A program made the position numbers and the translations under genes. Shown here piece by piece: positions 17,426 to 26,364 of a stretch of DNA of 64,000 nt. Source of the DNA: Psychrobacillus insolitus (GTDB lineage: Bacteria; Bacillota; Bacilli; Bacillales_A; Planococcaceae); contig NZ_QKZI01000001.1 in NCBI RefSeq assembly GCF_003254155.1, positions 1 through 64,000 of the forward strand, in the 5' to 3' direction. A model generated the notes under the pieces. That model was not told the origin of the DNA, made no database searches, and was given only the letters and a program-made list of their open reading frames with translations. Position 1 is the first letter of the stretch. Each line of letters begins with the position of its first letter.

Positions 17426-20098
17426 TTGAATTGGTTTAAAAAGTTATTTACAAATAATGAAGATGAAGATACAGAAGAAGAAATTAAAATGGAAGATAAA
17501 TCTGTATTTTCGCGGAAATCCAAATCTCCATTTCGTTTTCCGCTGATATCAGATGAAGAAAAAATTATAAAAAAAGAAGACATTTTTACGGAAGAGCCTA
17601 TTATTGAAAGCTACAAATTGCCAGATAGAAAACCAGCTAGAGATTTATATAAGGGAAAGACGAGGGAACTTAGAGAACCTAGATCAATAAGAGATCCAAG
17701 AGAATCATTTGATGAAACATATAAAGTTCCGTACATTGAAAAAAAATCAAAAGAAGAGCCACCTATTAAGCCTTTGCATAAACAGGAATTGTGGCTTCAA
17801 AGAAAGCAACAGAAAATTGTTCATCCAATGACACCTATAAAGGATATCGTTGAGAAAACTGCAGTTATTAAGGTGAAAAAAGCTTTTACTCCAACTCAGG
17901 TACCTTCTCCTGTTTATGGTTTTTCAAGAGAAGAAAAGAGAAGAAAAGAAGAACAAAAGCTAAAGAACGAGCAAATGGATGAAATAGCCGTTACAGAAAC
18001 AGAAATACTTGTTCCAATTGTTCCCGTAAAAGAAGCAGAGCCTGAAGTAATTGAAGTATCCACAGAACTAGTAATTAAAAAAGAGCCAACTGTTGAAAAT
18101 GTTCAAAACATAGCTGGATTTACTATGATAGAAGAGATAGAAGCAGTAGAAGCAGTAGAAGAAGTAGAAGAAGTAGAAGAAGTAGAAGAAGTAGAAGAAG
18201 TAGAAGAAGTAGAAGAAGTAGAAGAAGTAGAAGAAGTAGAAGAAGTAGAAGCAGTAGAAGAAGTAGAAGAAGAAGTAGAAGAAGTAGAAGCAGTAGAAGA
18301 AGAAGTAGAAGAAATAAAAGAAGTACAACAAGAGACCAAAGTAACTAGAAAAGAAAATATCCGACCTTTTAATGTGTTGATGTTACAATCAGATAAGAAA
18401 AAACAGCTGGCACAGGTAATTTCAGCACCTGTTGAAGAAAAAGAACCGATACTTGAAAGTATTGAAGCATTACCAGTAATCGAACAAAAAGTTGAAGTGA
18501 CTCAACCTAAAAAAGAAAATATTCGACCATTCAATGTATTAATGCTTAAATCAGATAAACAAAAATTGAATAATATAGAAATAGCAAAACCAACAGCTCA
18601 TGTTACTCCTGTCAAAGAATCGGTTCAACAAGTAAGCGTTATTAAAGAAGAGATCATTACAACAGATGACATGCTAGAGCCTATTTCTAACTATTCACAT
18701 CCATCTTTAAGTTATTTACTACCTCCTGAAATGAAAGATGAAGATAATGAATGGATGGATGAACAAGCATTTAGATTAATTGAATCGTTGTCCTACTTCC
18801 AAGTAACGGCTGAGATTGTTCAAGTTGTTCAAGGTCCTGCAGTTACACAATTTGAGATAACAGTTGGAAATGGAACGAAAGTAAGTAAAATTCGTAATTT
18901 AGCAGATGATTTGAAATTAGCCCTTGCTGCAAAAGATATTCGTATTCAAGCACCTATTCCTGGTAAGAGTTCGATTGGTATTGAAATTCCAAATAGAAAA
19001 TCCCGCGCAGTGCGATTATCTGAGGTCATTAATACGGACATTTTCCGTCAATCAGAATCACCATTAGAAGCGGCGCTAGGCCTAGATTTGAATGGGAAAC
19101 CAGTAACACTTGATTTACGTAAAATGCCTCATGGATTAATAGCAGGAGCAACTGGGTCAGGTAAATCCGTTTTCATCAATTCATTACTTGTAAGTTTGCT
19201 ATACAAAGCGACACCTGAAGAAGTGAAATTACTTTTAATTGATCCTAAGATGGTTGAATTAGCTCCTTTTAATCATATTCCACATTTAGTGAGTCCAGTA
19301 ATTACCGATGTGAAAGCAGCAACTGCTGCACTGAAGTGGGCTGTTGAAGAAATGGAACGTCGTTATCAGCTATTTGCTCATATTGGCGTAAGAGATATTA
19401 CAAGATATAATACACTTGCTACACAGAAACGTCAGTTTGCACAGAAGCTACCTTATATTGTAATTGTAATTGATGAGTTAGCGGATTTAATGATGATGGC
19501 TCCTTCAGAAGTAGAGGATGCGATTTGTCGAATAGCCCAAAAAGCAAGAGCTTGTGGAATTCACTTAGTTTTAGCGACGCAACGACCTTCTGTAGATGTC
19601 ATAACTGGTCTGATTAAAGCTAATATACCAACTCGAATTGCATTTTCTGTTTCCTCGCAAATCGATTCTCGTACAATTTTAGATCAACAAGGTGCAGAAC
19701 GATTATTGGGGAGAGGGGATATGCTTTACCAAGGGAATGGCATGTCTAGCCCAGTTCGTATCCAAGGGACGTATGTAAGCGATGATGAAATTGAGCAAGT
19801 AATCGATTATGCAAGAAGCCAAGGAACTCCTGAATATATGTTTGAACAAGAAGATTTACTTCAAAAAGCAGATAATATATCGGAGCAAGACGAGCTATTT
19901 GAAGAAGCCTGTCGTTTTATAGTGGAGCAGGGTTCTGCATCGACTTCATTGTTACAACGCAAATTCCATTTAGGATATAACAGAGCAGCAAGATTAATTG
20001 ATGCGATGCAAGGAAATGGGTACATTACGGAGCAAAATGGTAGTAAAGCAAGAGGTGTATTACTTACTAGTGAAACATTAGATGAAATTTTTAGTTAA
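17426..20098 (+). CDS. sftA: DNA translocase SftA (YtpS), FtsK/SpoIIIE family
   Basis: A cytosolic FtsK-family ATPase of 890 aa that clears chromosome termini from the septum. Unlike SpoIIIE it has no membrane segments. A long charged linker (about 1-420) contains a Glu/Val tandem repeat (about 236-297) and two copies of an IRPFNVLML.SDK motif. The motor follows, with Walker A GATGSGKS at 574-581 and Walker B VIVIDELADLMM; the C-terminal gamma winged helix (ASTSLLQRKFHLGYNRA) recognises orienting DNA motifs. I favour the TTG start at 17426, 5 bases after GAGTGA; a GTG at 17417 in the same frame would add three residues. Confidence 0.92.
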   Translation: MNWFKKLFTNNEDEDTEEEIKMEDKSVFSRKSKSPFRFPLISDEEKIIKKEDIFTEEPIIESYKLPDRKPARDLYKGKTRELREPRSIRDPRESFDETYKVPYIEKKSKEEPPIKPLHKQELWLQRKQQKIVHPMTPIKDIVEKTAVIKVKKAFTPTQVPSPVYGFSREEKRRKEEQKLKNEQMDEIAVTETEILVPIVPVKEAEPEVIEVSTELVIKKEPTVENVQNIAGFTMIEEIEAVEAVEEVEEVEEVEEVEEVEEVEEVEEVEEVEEVEAVEEVEEEVEEVEAVEEEVEEIKEVQQETKVTRKENIRPFNVLMLQSDKKKQLAQVISAPVEEKEPILESIEALPVIEQKVEVTQPKKENIRPFNVLMLKSDKQKLNNIEIAKPTAHVTPVKESVQQVSVIKEEIITTDDMLEPISNYSHPSLSYLLPPEMKDEDNEWMDEQAFRLIESLSYFQVTAEIVQVVQGPAVTQFEITVGNGTKVSKIRNLADDLKLALAAKDIRIQAPIPGKSSIGIEIPNRKSRAVRLSEVINTDIFRQSESPLEAALGLDLNGKPVTLDLRKMPHGLIAGATGSGKSVFINSLLVSLLYKATPEEVKLLLIDPKMVELAPFNHIPHLVSPVITDVKAATAALKWAVEEMERRYQLFAHIGVRDITRYNTLATQKRQFAQKLPYIVIVIDELADLMMMAPSEVEDAICRIAQKARACGIHLVLATQRPSVDVITGLIKANIPTRIAFSVSSQIDSRTILDQQGAERLLGRGDMLYQGNGMSSPVRIQGTYVSDDEIEQVIDYARSQGTPEYMFEQEDLLQKADNISEQDELFEEACRFIVEQGSASTSLLQRKFHLGYNRAARLIDAMQGNGYITEQNGSKARGVLLTSETLDEIFS
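18131..18318 (+). repeat. In-frame 9-nt tandem repeat (GAAGTAGAA) in sftA
   Basis: About 20 tandem units of GAAGTAGAA and variants (GCAGTAGAA, GAAGAAGTAGAA) encode (EVE)n with occasional AVE. The unit length keeps the frame when copies are gained or lost. The unit has almost no pyrimidines on the + strand apart from T, which gives strong purine asymmetry. Confidence 0.9.
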
Positions 20099-20128
20099 TA
20101 AAAATTATTAATATGAACGTGTAAATAA

Positions 20129-20137
20129 TGATATAAT
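20129..20137 (+). promoter_or_regulatory. Extended -10 promoter upstream of murC
   Basis: TGATATAAT is an extended -10 box (TGnTATAAT), 81 bases before the murC ATG. I see no good -35, which extended -10 promoters can do without. Confidence 0.4.
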
Positions 20138-20217
20138 TAGTAATACGTCAATTAAGGCGAAAAATATTCACATTTTATATGTATATAAGCGGGGATAATC
20201 CCAGGAGGTTTCATCGT

Positions 20218-21528
20218 ATGACAAATTATCATTTTACAGGCATTAAAGGGTCTGGAATGAGTTCATTAGCACAAATTCTTCATGATGTTGGAAATGAAGT
20301 ACAAGGCTCTGATATCGAAAAGTATTTCTTTACTGAAAAACCACTGCATGAGCGTAATATAAAAATTCTATTATTTGATGAAGCTAATATTAAAGAAGGC
20401 ATGACGATTATCGCTGGAAATGCTTTTCCGGATAGTCATCCAGAAATTGTAAAAGCAAAAGAACTTGGATTAGCTGTTATTAGATATCATGATTTTCTAG
20501 GTGACTACATGAGTAAATTTACTTCAATCGCTGTAACTGGAGCTCATGGGAAAACGTCGACTACTGGTTTACTTTCGCATGTACTTTCTGGATATGAACC
20601 AACCTCATTTCTTATAGGGGATGGGACAGGTAAGGGAGTGGAAGATGCGTCAAACTTTGTATTTGAAGCGTGTGAGTACCGTCGTCACTTTTTAGCATAC
20701 AATCCTGACTACGCAATAATGACTAATATTGATTTTGATCACCCTGATTACTTCCACGACATAGATGATGTTGTTGATGCTTTTCAATCGATGGCAAAAA
20801 AAGTCAATAAAGGCATCATAGCTTGTGGAGACGATAAGTATTTACAAAAAATCCAAGCATCTGTTCCAGTTGTTTTTTATGGTTTTGGTGAAAACAATGA
20901 TTTTGAAGCAAGGAATTTAGAAAAAACAACAGAAGGCACTTCGTTTGATGTATTTGTTCGAAATGAATATTATGAGCGCTTTACAATTCCGTTGTTTGGA
21001 GATCACACTGTACTAAATTCTTTAGCAGTCATATCCTTATGCCATTATGAAGGTGTGCCTTCGGATATTATACAAAAAGGATTAGAATCATTTGAGGGCG
21101 TTAAAAGACGCTTTACAGAGACTGTTATTGGGGAGCGCATCATTATTGATGATTATGCTCATCACCCAACTGAAATTAAAGCAACGATCCAATCGGCACG
21201 TCAAAAATATCCTACTCGAAAAATTATTGCGGTTTTCCAACCGCATACATTTACACGAACTAAAAAGTTTTTAAACGAATTTGCTGAAACTTTGAGTCTT
21301 TCAGATCAAGTTTATTTATGCGATATATTCGGTTCTGCAAGAGAAAGTGCTAGTGATTTTAAGATAGATACACTAGCTGATATTATCGAAGGCAGTTTGG
21401 CAATACAAGAAAATACAGTTGATCAATTACTTGTACATGATCATGCAATTTTCTTGTTTATGGGTGCAGGAGATGTCCAGAAATTCCAAGTTGTTTTTGA
21501 AAAAATGCTTAATCCATTTTTGGATTAA
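20218..21528 (+). CDS. murC: UDP-N-acetylmuramate--L-alanine ligase
   Basis: MurC, 436 aa, adds L-alanine to UDP-MurNAc with ATP, the first peptide step of peptidoglycan synthesis, in the cytosol. It shows the UMP-binding [11 protein letters not shown] near 9-19, the ATP loop GAHGKTST near 110, [10 protein letters not shown], and [10 protein letters not shown] in the C-terminal domain. The start is the ATG at 20218, 8 bases after AGGAGG; the longer frame (20179) contains that ribosome site. It follows sftA as in B. subtilis. Confidence 0.95.
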   Translation: MTNYHFTGIKGSGMSSLAQILHDVGNEVQGSDIEKYFFTEKPLHERNIKILLFDEANIKEGMTIIAGNAFPDSHPEIVKAKELGLAVIRYHDFLGDYMSKFTSIAVTGAHGKTSTTGLLSHVLSGYEPTSFLIGDGTGKGVEDASNFVFEACEYRRHFLAYNPDYAIMTNIDFDHPDYFHDIDDVVDAFQSMAKKVNKGIIACGDDKYLQKIQASVPVVFYGFGENNDFEARNLEKTTEGTSFDVFVRNEYYERFTIPLFGDHTVLNSLAVISLCHYEGVPSDIIQKGLESFEGVKRRFTETVIGERIIIDDYAHHPTEIKATIQSARQKYPTRKIIAVFQPHTFTRTKKFLNEFAETLSLSDQVYLCDIFGSARESASDFKIDTLADIIEGSLAIQENTVDQLLVHDHAIFLFMGAGDVQKFQVVFEKMLNPFLD

Positions 21529-21540
21529 GCATTTTTTTTA
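21505..21540 (+). terminator. Terminator overlapping the murC stop codon
   Basis: An 11-bp perfect stem ATGCTTAATCC/GGATTAAGCAT (21505-21515 with 21522-21532) is followed by TTTTTTT. The TAA stop lies inside the 3' arm. Confidence 0.85.
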
Positions 21541-21581
21541 AAGGATATTTAAAAGAAAAGTAGTATAGTAGTAAGTAGGAA

Positions 21582-21606
21582 GTTTATTTTCATTTGATTA
21601 GGGTAA
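21582..21606 (+). promoter_or_regulatory. Sigma-B-type promoter of ytxGH
   Basis: GTTTAT (21582-21587), 13 bases, GGGTAA (21601-21606) closely fits the Bacillus sigma-B consensus GTTTaa-N12-15-GGGtAt. The B. subtilis ytxG-ytxH-ytxJ operon is a known general-stress operon, which agrees. Confidence 0.75.
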
Positions 21607-21651
21607 AATTACTATATAGTTTATTTATAAAAACTCTGAGGAGGATGGAAG

Positions 21652-22110
21652 ATGGAAAATTTGTTATACATAGCTGCCATAATAGCTGCTGTTGCATTTT
21701 TAGTACTTTGTATTAGTTTAGCAGTTACTTTGTTTTCCGTTAAAAAGACATTAAACAATGTAGCACATACATTGGAAGGGCTTGATACCAATTTACAAAA
21801 CGTTACAAAGGAAACTGCAGAACTTTTGCATAAAACAAATGGTTTAGCTGAAGATATTCAACAAAAATCAGAAAAACTAAATACTGTAGTAGATGCTGTG
21901 AAGAATGTTGGGACATCTGTAAATGGATTTAACCATTCTATTCAGCGAATCACATCTTCTGTTTCTACTGAGGTAGAAAAAAATGAAGAGAAAATAGCTC
22001 AAGTAGTTCAATGGAGCAATGTTTTTTTAGGTGTTCGTGATAAATGGAAAGAACGAAAAGCTTTAGAACAAGCGGGATACTATTCATACGAAGAAGATAC
22101 TAAAAAATAA
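21652..22110 (+). CDS. ytxG: DUF948 protein YtxG, general stress protein
   Basis: A 152-aa protein. One N-terminal membrane segment (about 4-28, YIAAIIAAVAFLVLCISLAV) is followed by a long alpha-helical, probably coiled-coil tail that resembles the signalling helices of chemoreceptors. It belongs to DUF948, like B. subtilis YtxG. It should sit in the membrane with the coil in the cytosol. The upstream promoter and its partner ytxH place it in the sigma-B stress response. Molecular function is unknown. Confidence 0.88.
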   Translation: MENLLYIAAIIAAVAFLVLCISLAVTLFSVKKTLNNVAHTLEGLDTNLQNVTKETAELLHKTNGLAEDIQQKSEKLNTVVDAVKNVGTSVNGFNHSIQRITSSVSTEVEKNEEKIAQVVQWSNVFLGVRDKWKERKALEQAGYYSYEEDTKK

Positions 22111-22135
22111 CAAAACAACTATTGGAGGAATTTAA

Positions 22136-22708
22136 ATGACAAATAATGAAAATAATAAACCAAATTACAGTGAAGCAACTTACAACCAAGATTACTATGC
22201 AAACCAAGCAATACATGATAAACAAGCAATGTATCCACCAGTTCCTTACTATAATGAGGCAAGAGACTCTATCTACCGTGACGAAGAAGTAAGTGGAAAA
22301 GATTTCATCGTTGGAGTTCTTATTGGAGGTATTATTGGCGCAGCAACTGCATTATTATTGGCACCAAAAACCGGAACGGAATTACGTGGCAACATTTCTT
22401 CACAAGCTGTTCAAATTAAGGATAAAACAAAAGATTTGTCTTCTACAGCAATAGATAAAACATCTCACTTATCTAAACAGTTACAAGAGCAATCTGGTCA
22501 ACTAGTAGATAAAGTTAAAAGTATAAAACCAAAACAAACTTCACCTCTAGATGATGGAACTGTTTCATCTGAAGGTGAAGAACCAATGGAGTTTATGGAA
22601 ACTATTTCACATACTTCAGAAGAGCTATTAGCAGAACAAGAAAACAATGCAACTGCAGTCGCAGAAGCAATAAAAGAAGCAATAGCAGAAACGAATACAA
22701 ATAAATAA
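22136..22708 (+). CDS. ytxH: YtxH family general stress protein
   Basis: A 190-aa protein with a hydrophilic, Tyr/Asn-rich N-terminus (1-55), one glycine-rich membrane segment (FIVGVLIGGIIGAATALLLA, about 57-76) followed at once by the family motif APKTGTELR, and an amphipathic helical tail. It matches YtxH, 26 bp after ytxG behind TTGGAGG. The third B. subtilis operon gene, ytxJ (monothiol bacilliredoxin), is absent here: the next gene is on the other strand. Confidence 0.88.
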   Translation: MTNNENNKPNYSEATYNQDYYANQAIHDKQAMYPPVPYYNEARDSIYRDEEVSGKDFIVGVLIGGIIGAATALLLAPKTGTELRGNISSQAVQIKDKTKDLSSTAIDKTSHLSKQLQEQSGQLVDKVKSIKPKQTSPLDDGTVSSEGEEPMEFMETISHTSEELLAEQENNATAVAEAIKEAIAETNTNK

Positions 22709-22796
22709 AAAGCATTGGTAGCCTAAGTTTGGAGCAGAAGTTACACAACTTGGGCTAGACAGATACAAAGTAAAATTTTATACTTCTTATTCATTA

Positions 22797-22832
22797 AAAA
22801 ACCGAGTTGGATTTTTCCAACTCGGTTTTTTT
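22797..22832. terminator. Bidirectional terminator, ytxH / FtsA-like gene
   Basis: A 14-bp stem AAAAACCGAGTTGG/CCAACTCGGTTTTT has T/A runs on both sides and lies between convergent genes. Confidence 0.88.
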
Positions 22833-22844
22833 TCACTTTGCATA

Positions 22845-24980
22845 TTACTGAAATATTATCTCTAATTCATCTCCACCAAAAATCTCATCATCAAATCCAG
22901 AAACATTACCATTTTTCAATATTTTAAAAGAACTTACGTTATTAGGATAAGTCCAATCGACAAATCGGAACACATCTTGGAAAATCCATGAATTATTATT
23001 TGTCTCGTCCCATACTAAGGAAGACCCATTTGGGATTTCATCATTTGGTGAAAGTACTTTATCCTCAAGACGTACCAATGAATTTTCCCTAATAAGCTCA
23101 ACTTCCTGATGCTGAAATTTTACTTTTATTCGATCACTTAACTTTTTCTCTAAAAAATCGGCCAATTGTTGCAAAGTTGGAAACTTTATATCCTTTATAC
23201 ATAATATATCTTTATGTTGAATAGGATATTGCAAGTTGACCAAAGTCTCATTTAATAATAGCTGCGGGGTAAAATCAGGCAAGAAATGATTTTTTTTGTT
23301 TATTTCAATTGTATAGGGTTTCAACTGTTTTATATAGCTTTCTTGCTGAATATATAATAGTACTTTTTCTATTGAGTTCGATGTTTCTACAGTAATATGA
23401 TCTCTTTCTTTTAATGGTGAATCGAGTGGAATTTGTTCATTGTTGACTTTGACAATCGGTTCAATTCTATATGTAATATTTTGGAATGTAATAGACCTAG
23501 TAGTAACCTCATCCAATAAATCCTTTATTGTTGCTTGTGCAGGAAGACCATCTTGTCCTTCCAGTAGTTCAATTATATCGTTGTGTTTAATTTTTGCTTG
23601 TGTATTCGATTTTAAACCGTTTAACAGAATACCTGCAGGTTGTCCATGTTGACCAGGAATATGTATTAATTGACCGTTTACTTGTACGGAAAGCGCAGCA
23701 CCAGGTCTGCCATACAACTTTTTAGTAGAAATATTAGCTGCTAATAATGCATCCCCAACTGTCATTTCTTTCAGTTCAAATAAGCGTACAATTTGGTTAT
23801 TTACTTTCACCGACATATATTGAATTGGTGCACGCTTTGCCGCAATGGCAATTCCTATAGGCGTTACAAGTTCAGGTGTTACCGGTATATGCGCTTCTTT
23901 TGTTAAGTTTTGAATAGCATCAATTCCACGCACGGCTACTCGGTTCTCAGGTAAATGTAACTGTTCAGCTAAAATATTTGTTATAGAAGGGGTTAGACTA
24001 CCTCCACCCACTAACATGACTGCTTTCGGAGCTTTATTATTATTCAATCGAAGTATTTCACTTGAAATTGATAGTGCTAATTCTAATGAGACAGGGTGTA
24101 TTGCCGCAATCATTTCTTCTTTAGGAATTTCGTGATCAAAACCTAAGATGTCTTGTATATGGATAAGATCCTCCGTATTAATAGCTCTTTTTGCTTTTTC
24201 TGCTTGATGAAAGTCAAGTAAGTAAAGGTCACTTAATGCCTCTGTTATTTCGTCTCCGGCGTTTGGGACCATTCCGTATGCTACAACCGTCCCATAGTTT
24301 GTAATCGCTATATCAGACGTTCCTGCGCCGATATCGACTAATGCAACATTGAGGCGTCTCATTGTTGGTGGGATTAATACATTGATCGCTGCAATCGGTT
24401 CTAATGTTAAAGCTTCCATTTCTAAGTTGGCGCGTTTTAGAGCAGATAATAATGATTCAACCACTACTCTTGGCAAAAAAGTGGCGATAACCTCAATAGA
24501 CGCTTCGTTTCCTTGTTGGTCAACTAAGCTCCCAATTTCCTCTCCATCTAATCTGTAGTATAAAACACTATAACCTACACAATAATAGTGGTTGGAGTGT
24601 CTTTCTGCCTCAGTAGAAACCAAATTAGACTGTGCTTTTTGTACAGCTGTTAACTCTAATCTACTAATATCTTCATCAGAGAAAATCGGTCTATTTTTAA
24701 TATCTAATTTTATTTCTGCTTGTTCGGTTTTTAGTGCGCGGCCAGCAGCAGCAACACTTACTTTTTCTAGAGGTCCATACTTTTGTTCCAATTGGTTTTT
24801 AATAGACAAAATCACTTCTGCCACTTTCAGTACATTGTGTATTTGACCATCAACCATTGCACGTTCTTTATGCTCTTCAACTAATATATCTAAAACATGA
24901 AACGTATGATCGTGCTCTTCTAATATGATTCCTACGACAGATCTTGTACCAATATCAAGAGCAAATAACCTATTAGTCAA
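22845..24980 (-). CDS. Long FtsA/PilM-like actin-fold protein
   Basis: A 711-aa protein. Residues 1-400 form an FtsA-type ATPase fold: ALDIGTRSVVG at the phosphate-1 site, VDIGAGTSDIAI at phosphate-2, and LVGGGSLTP at the adenosine site. Residues 400-711 are unusual for FtsA and carry several short segments of the form VNNQIV or VNGQLIHIPG and NDIIEL, which look like repeated beta-grasp units. No membrane helix is apparent. Similar long FtsA-like proteins occur in Bacillus and Lysinibacillus beside ordinary FtsA; their role is unclear. The start is TTG at 24980 after AAGGATGTGA; the longer frame to 25007 spans that ribosome site. Confidence 0.75.
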   Translation of the reverse strand: MTNRLFALDIGTRSVVGIILEEHDHTFHVLDILVEEHKERAMVDGQIHNVLKVAEVILSIKNQLEQKYGPLEKVSVAAAGRALKTEQAEIKLDIKNRPIFSDEDISRLELTAVQKAQSNLVSTEAERHSNHYYCVGYSVLYYRLDGEEIGSLVDQQGNEASIEVIATFLPRVVVESLLSALKRANLEMEALTLEPIAAINVLIPPTMRRLNVALVDIGAGTSDIAITNYGTVVAYGMVPNAGDEITEALSDLYLLDFHQAEKAKRAINTEDLIHIQDILGFDHEIPKEEMIAAIHPVSLELALSISSEILRLNNNKAPKAVMLVGGGSLTPSITNILAEQLHLPENRVAVRGIDAIQNLTKEAHIPVTPELVTPIGIAIAAKRAPIQYMSVKVNNQIVRLFELKEMTVGDALLAANISTKKLYGRPGAALSVQVNGQLIHIPGQHGQPAGILLNGLKSNTQAKIKHNDIIELLEGQDGLPAQATIKDLLDEVTTRSITFQNITYRIEPIVKVNNEQIPLDSPLKERDHITVETSNSIEKVLLYIQQESYIKQLKPYTIEINKKNHFLPDFTPQLLLNETLVNLQYPIQHKDILCIKDIKFPTLQQLADFLEKKLSDRIKVKFQHQEVELIRENSLVRLEDKVLSPNDEIPNGSSLVWDETNNNSWIFQDVFRFVDWTYPNNVSSFKILKNGNVSGFDDEIFGGDELEIIFQ

Positions 24981-25043
24981 TTTCTCACATCCTTCTAAAA
25001 TAGGCAAATACTTTAGCGAGTTGAATCACTAAAACTAAAATGC

Positions 25044-25072
25044 GTGACATTTATACAAAAATTGATTATAAT
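25044..25072 (+). promoter_or_regulatory. Sigma-A promoter of aroA
   Basis: GTGACA (25044-25049), a 17-base spacer and TATAAT (25067-25072), about 77 bases upstream of the aroA ATG. Confidence 0.75.
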
Positions 25073-25148
25073 ATGTTTGTATCTAAAAATGTATCACAAT
25101 TTTCAGTCGATATAAAGTATCGATGAAGAGAAGAGAGGAGAAATATCT

Positions 25149-26234
25149 ATGAGTCATGTAGATTTAGACGCTTTACGCGTACGTGTCGATGAGATTAATG
25201 TAGAAATTTTACGCTTAATCAACGAAAGAACTGGTGTTATTCAAGAGATTGGTAAAGTAAAAGAAAAACAAGGTGTTAATAGATATGATCCTCTTCGCGA
25301 AAGACATATGTTAGATCACTTAAAAGAAAATAATGCTGGACCTCTTCCACAATCAACAGTTGAGCATATTTTTAAAGAAATATTCAAAACTGCATTAGAA
25401 TTACAAGTGGACGATCAAAAGAAAGCACTTCTTGTTTCTCGTAAAAGAAAAGCAGAAGATACTATTGTAGATATTAATGGTCAAAAAATTGGAACAGGAA
25501 CACCAACTTTTATATATGGTCCTTGTTCAGTTGAATCATATACGCAAGTAGCAGAGGTAGCAGCAGCTATCCAGTCAAAAGGCTTAAAACTAATAAGAGG
25601 TGGGGCATACAAGCCGCGTACATCTCCATATGATTTCCAAGGTCTTGGATTAGAAGGTCTAAAAATATTAAAACAAATTTCAAAAGAATTTGGTTTGTCT
25701 ACAATTTCTGAAATTGTAACTCCTGGTCATTTAGATGAAGCACTTGAATATATAGATGTTGTACAAATTGGTGCTCGTAATATGCAAAACTTTGAATTAT
25801 TAAAAGCAGTAGGGTCTATTAATAAGCCTGTCCTGTTAAAACGTGGAATGGCAGCTACTTTGGATGAATTTATTCATGCTGCAGAATACATTATGTCACA
25901 AGGGAATGATCAAATCATTCTATGTGAACGTGGTATCCGTACGTATGAAAGAGCGACTAGAAATACATTAGATATTTCAGCTGTTCCGATTTTAAAACAA
26001 GAAACGCATTTACCAGTATTCGTAGATGTAACACATTCAACAGGACGTCGTGATATCTTATTGCCAGCTGCGAAGGCAGCACTTGCAATTGGAGCAGACG
26101 GTGTAATGGCTGAAGTACATCCAGATCCAGCTGTAGCACTTTCAGATGCAGCTCAACAAATGAATTTACAACAGTTTGATGAATTCTATGAATCATTACA
26201 AAATTTCTTGAAAACACATGAAGTTCATGCATAA
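25149..26234 (+). CDS. aroA: Bifunctional chorismate mutase / DAHP synthase
   Basis: A 361-aa fusion. Residues 1-90 are an AroQ-type chorismate mutase ([19 protein letters not shown]). From about 105 follows a type I-beta DAHP synthase ([48 protein letters not shown]), which condenses PEP and erythrose-4-phosphate in the first shikimate step. In B. subtilis the mutase domain acts as the feedback sensor for chorismate and prephenate. It lies next to ccpA, as in B. subtilis. Confidence 0.95.
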   Translation: MSHVDLDALRVRVDEINVEILRLINERTGVIQEIGKVKEKQGVNRYDPLRERHMLDHLKENNAGPLPQSTVEHIFKEIFKTALELQVDDQKKALLVSRKRKAEDTIVDINGQKIGTGTPTFIYGPCSVESYTQVAEVAAAIQSKGLKLIRGGAYKPRTSPYDFQGLGLEGLKILKQISKEFGLSTISEIVTPGHLDEALEYIDVVQIGARNMQNFELLKAVGSINKPVLLKRGMAATLDEFIHAAEYIMSQGNDQIILCERGIRTYERATRNTLDISAVPILKQETHLPVFVDVTHSTGRRDILLPAAKAALAIGADGVMAEVHPDPAVALSDAAQQMNLQQFDEFYESLQNFLKTHEVHA

Positions 26235-26248
26235 GTAATGAATATTCA

Positions 26249-26280
26249 CAAAACCGACCCTTATTAAAGGGTCGGTTTTG
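26249..26280 (+). terminator. Terminator after aroA
   Basis: CAAAACCGACCCT/AGGGTCGGTTTTG is a 13-bp stem, followed by CTATTT. Confidence 0.75.
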
Positions 26281-26289
26281 CTATTTCAA

Positions 26290-26319
26290 TTGAAAGTTAT
26301 AGTACATTTAAAGTATTAT
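26290..26319 (+). promoter_or_regulatory. Sigma-A promoter of ccpA
   Basis: TTGAAA (26290-26295), an 18-base spacer and TATTAT (26314-26319), 46 bases upstream of the ccpA start. Confidence 0.55.
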
Positions 26320-26364
26320 TTATTTATAGGGTAAATATACATAAAAGTGAAGGGGGAATTTCCA

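Noticed and set aside
18068-18339. Two antisense frames of 78-87 aa rich in Phe/Tyr or Ser/Thr
   Set aside because: They are the reverse of the GAAGTAGAA tandem repeat in sftA; low complexity, no ribosome site.
17416-20098. CRISPR-like array in the sftA repeat
   Set aside because: A contiguous 9-nt coding repeat with no spacers.
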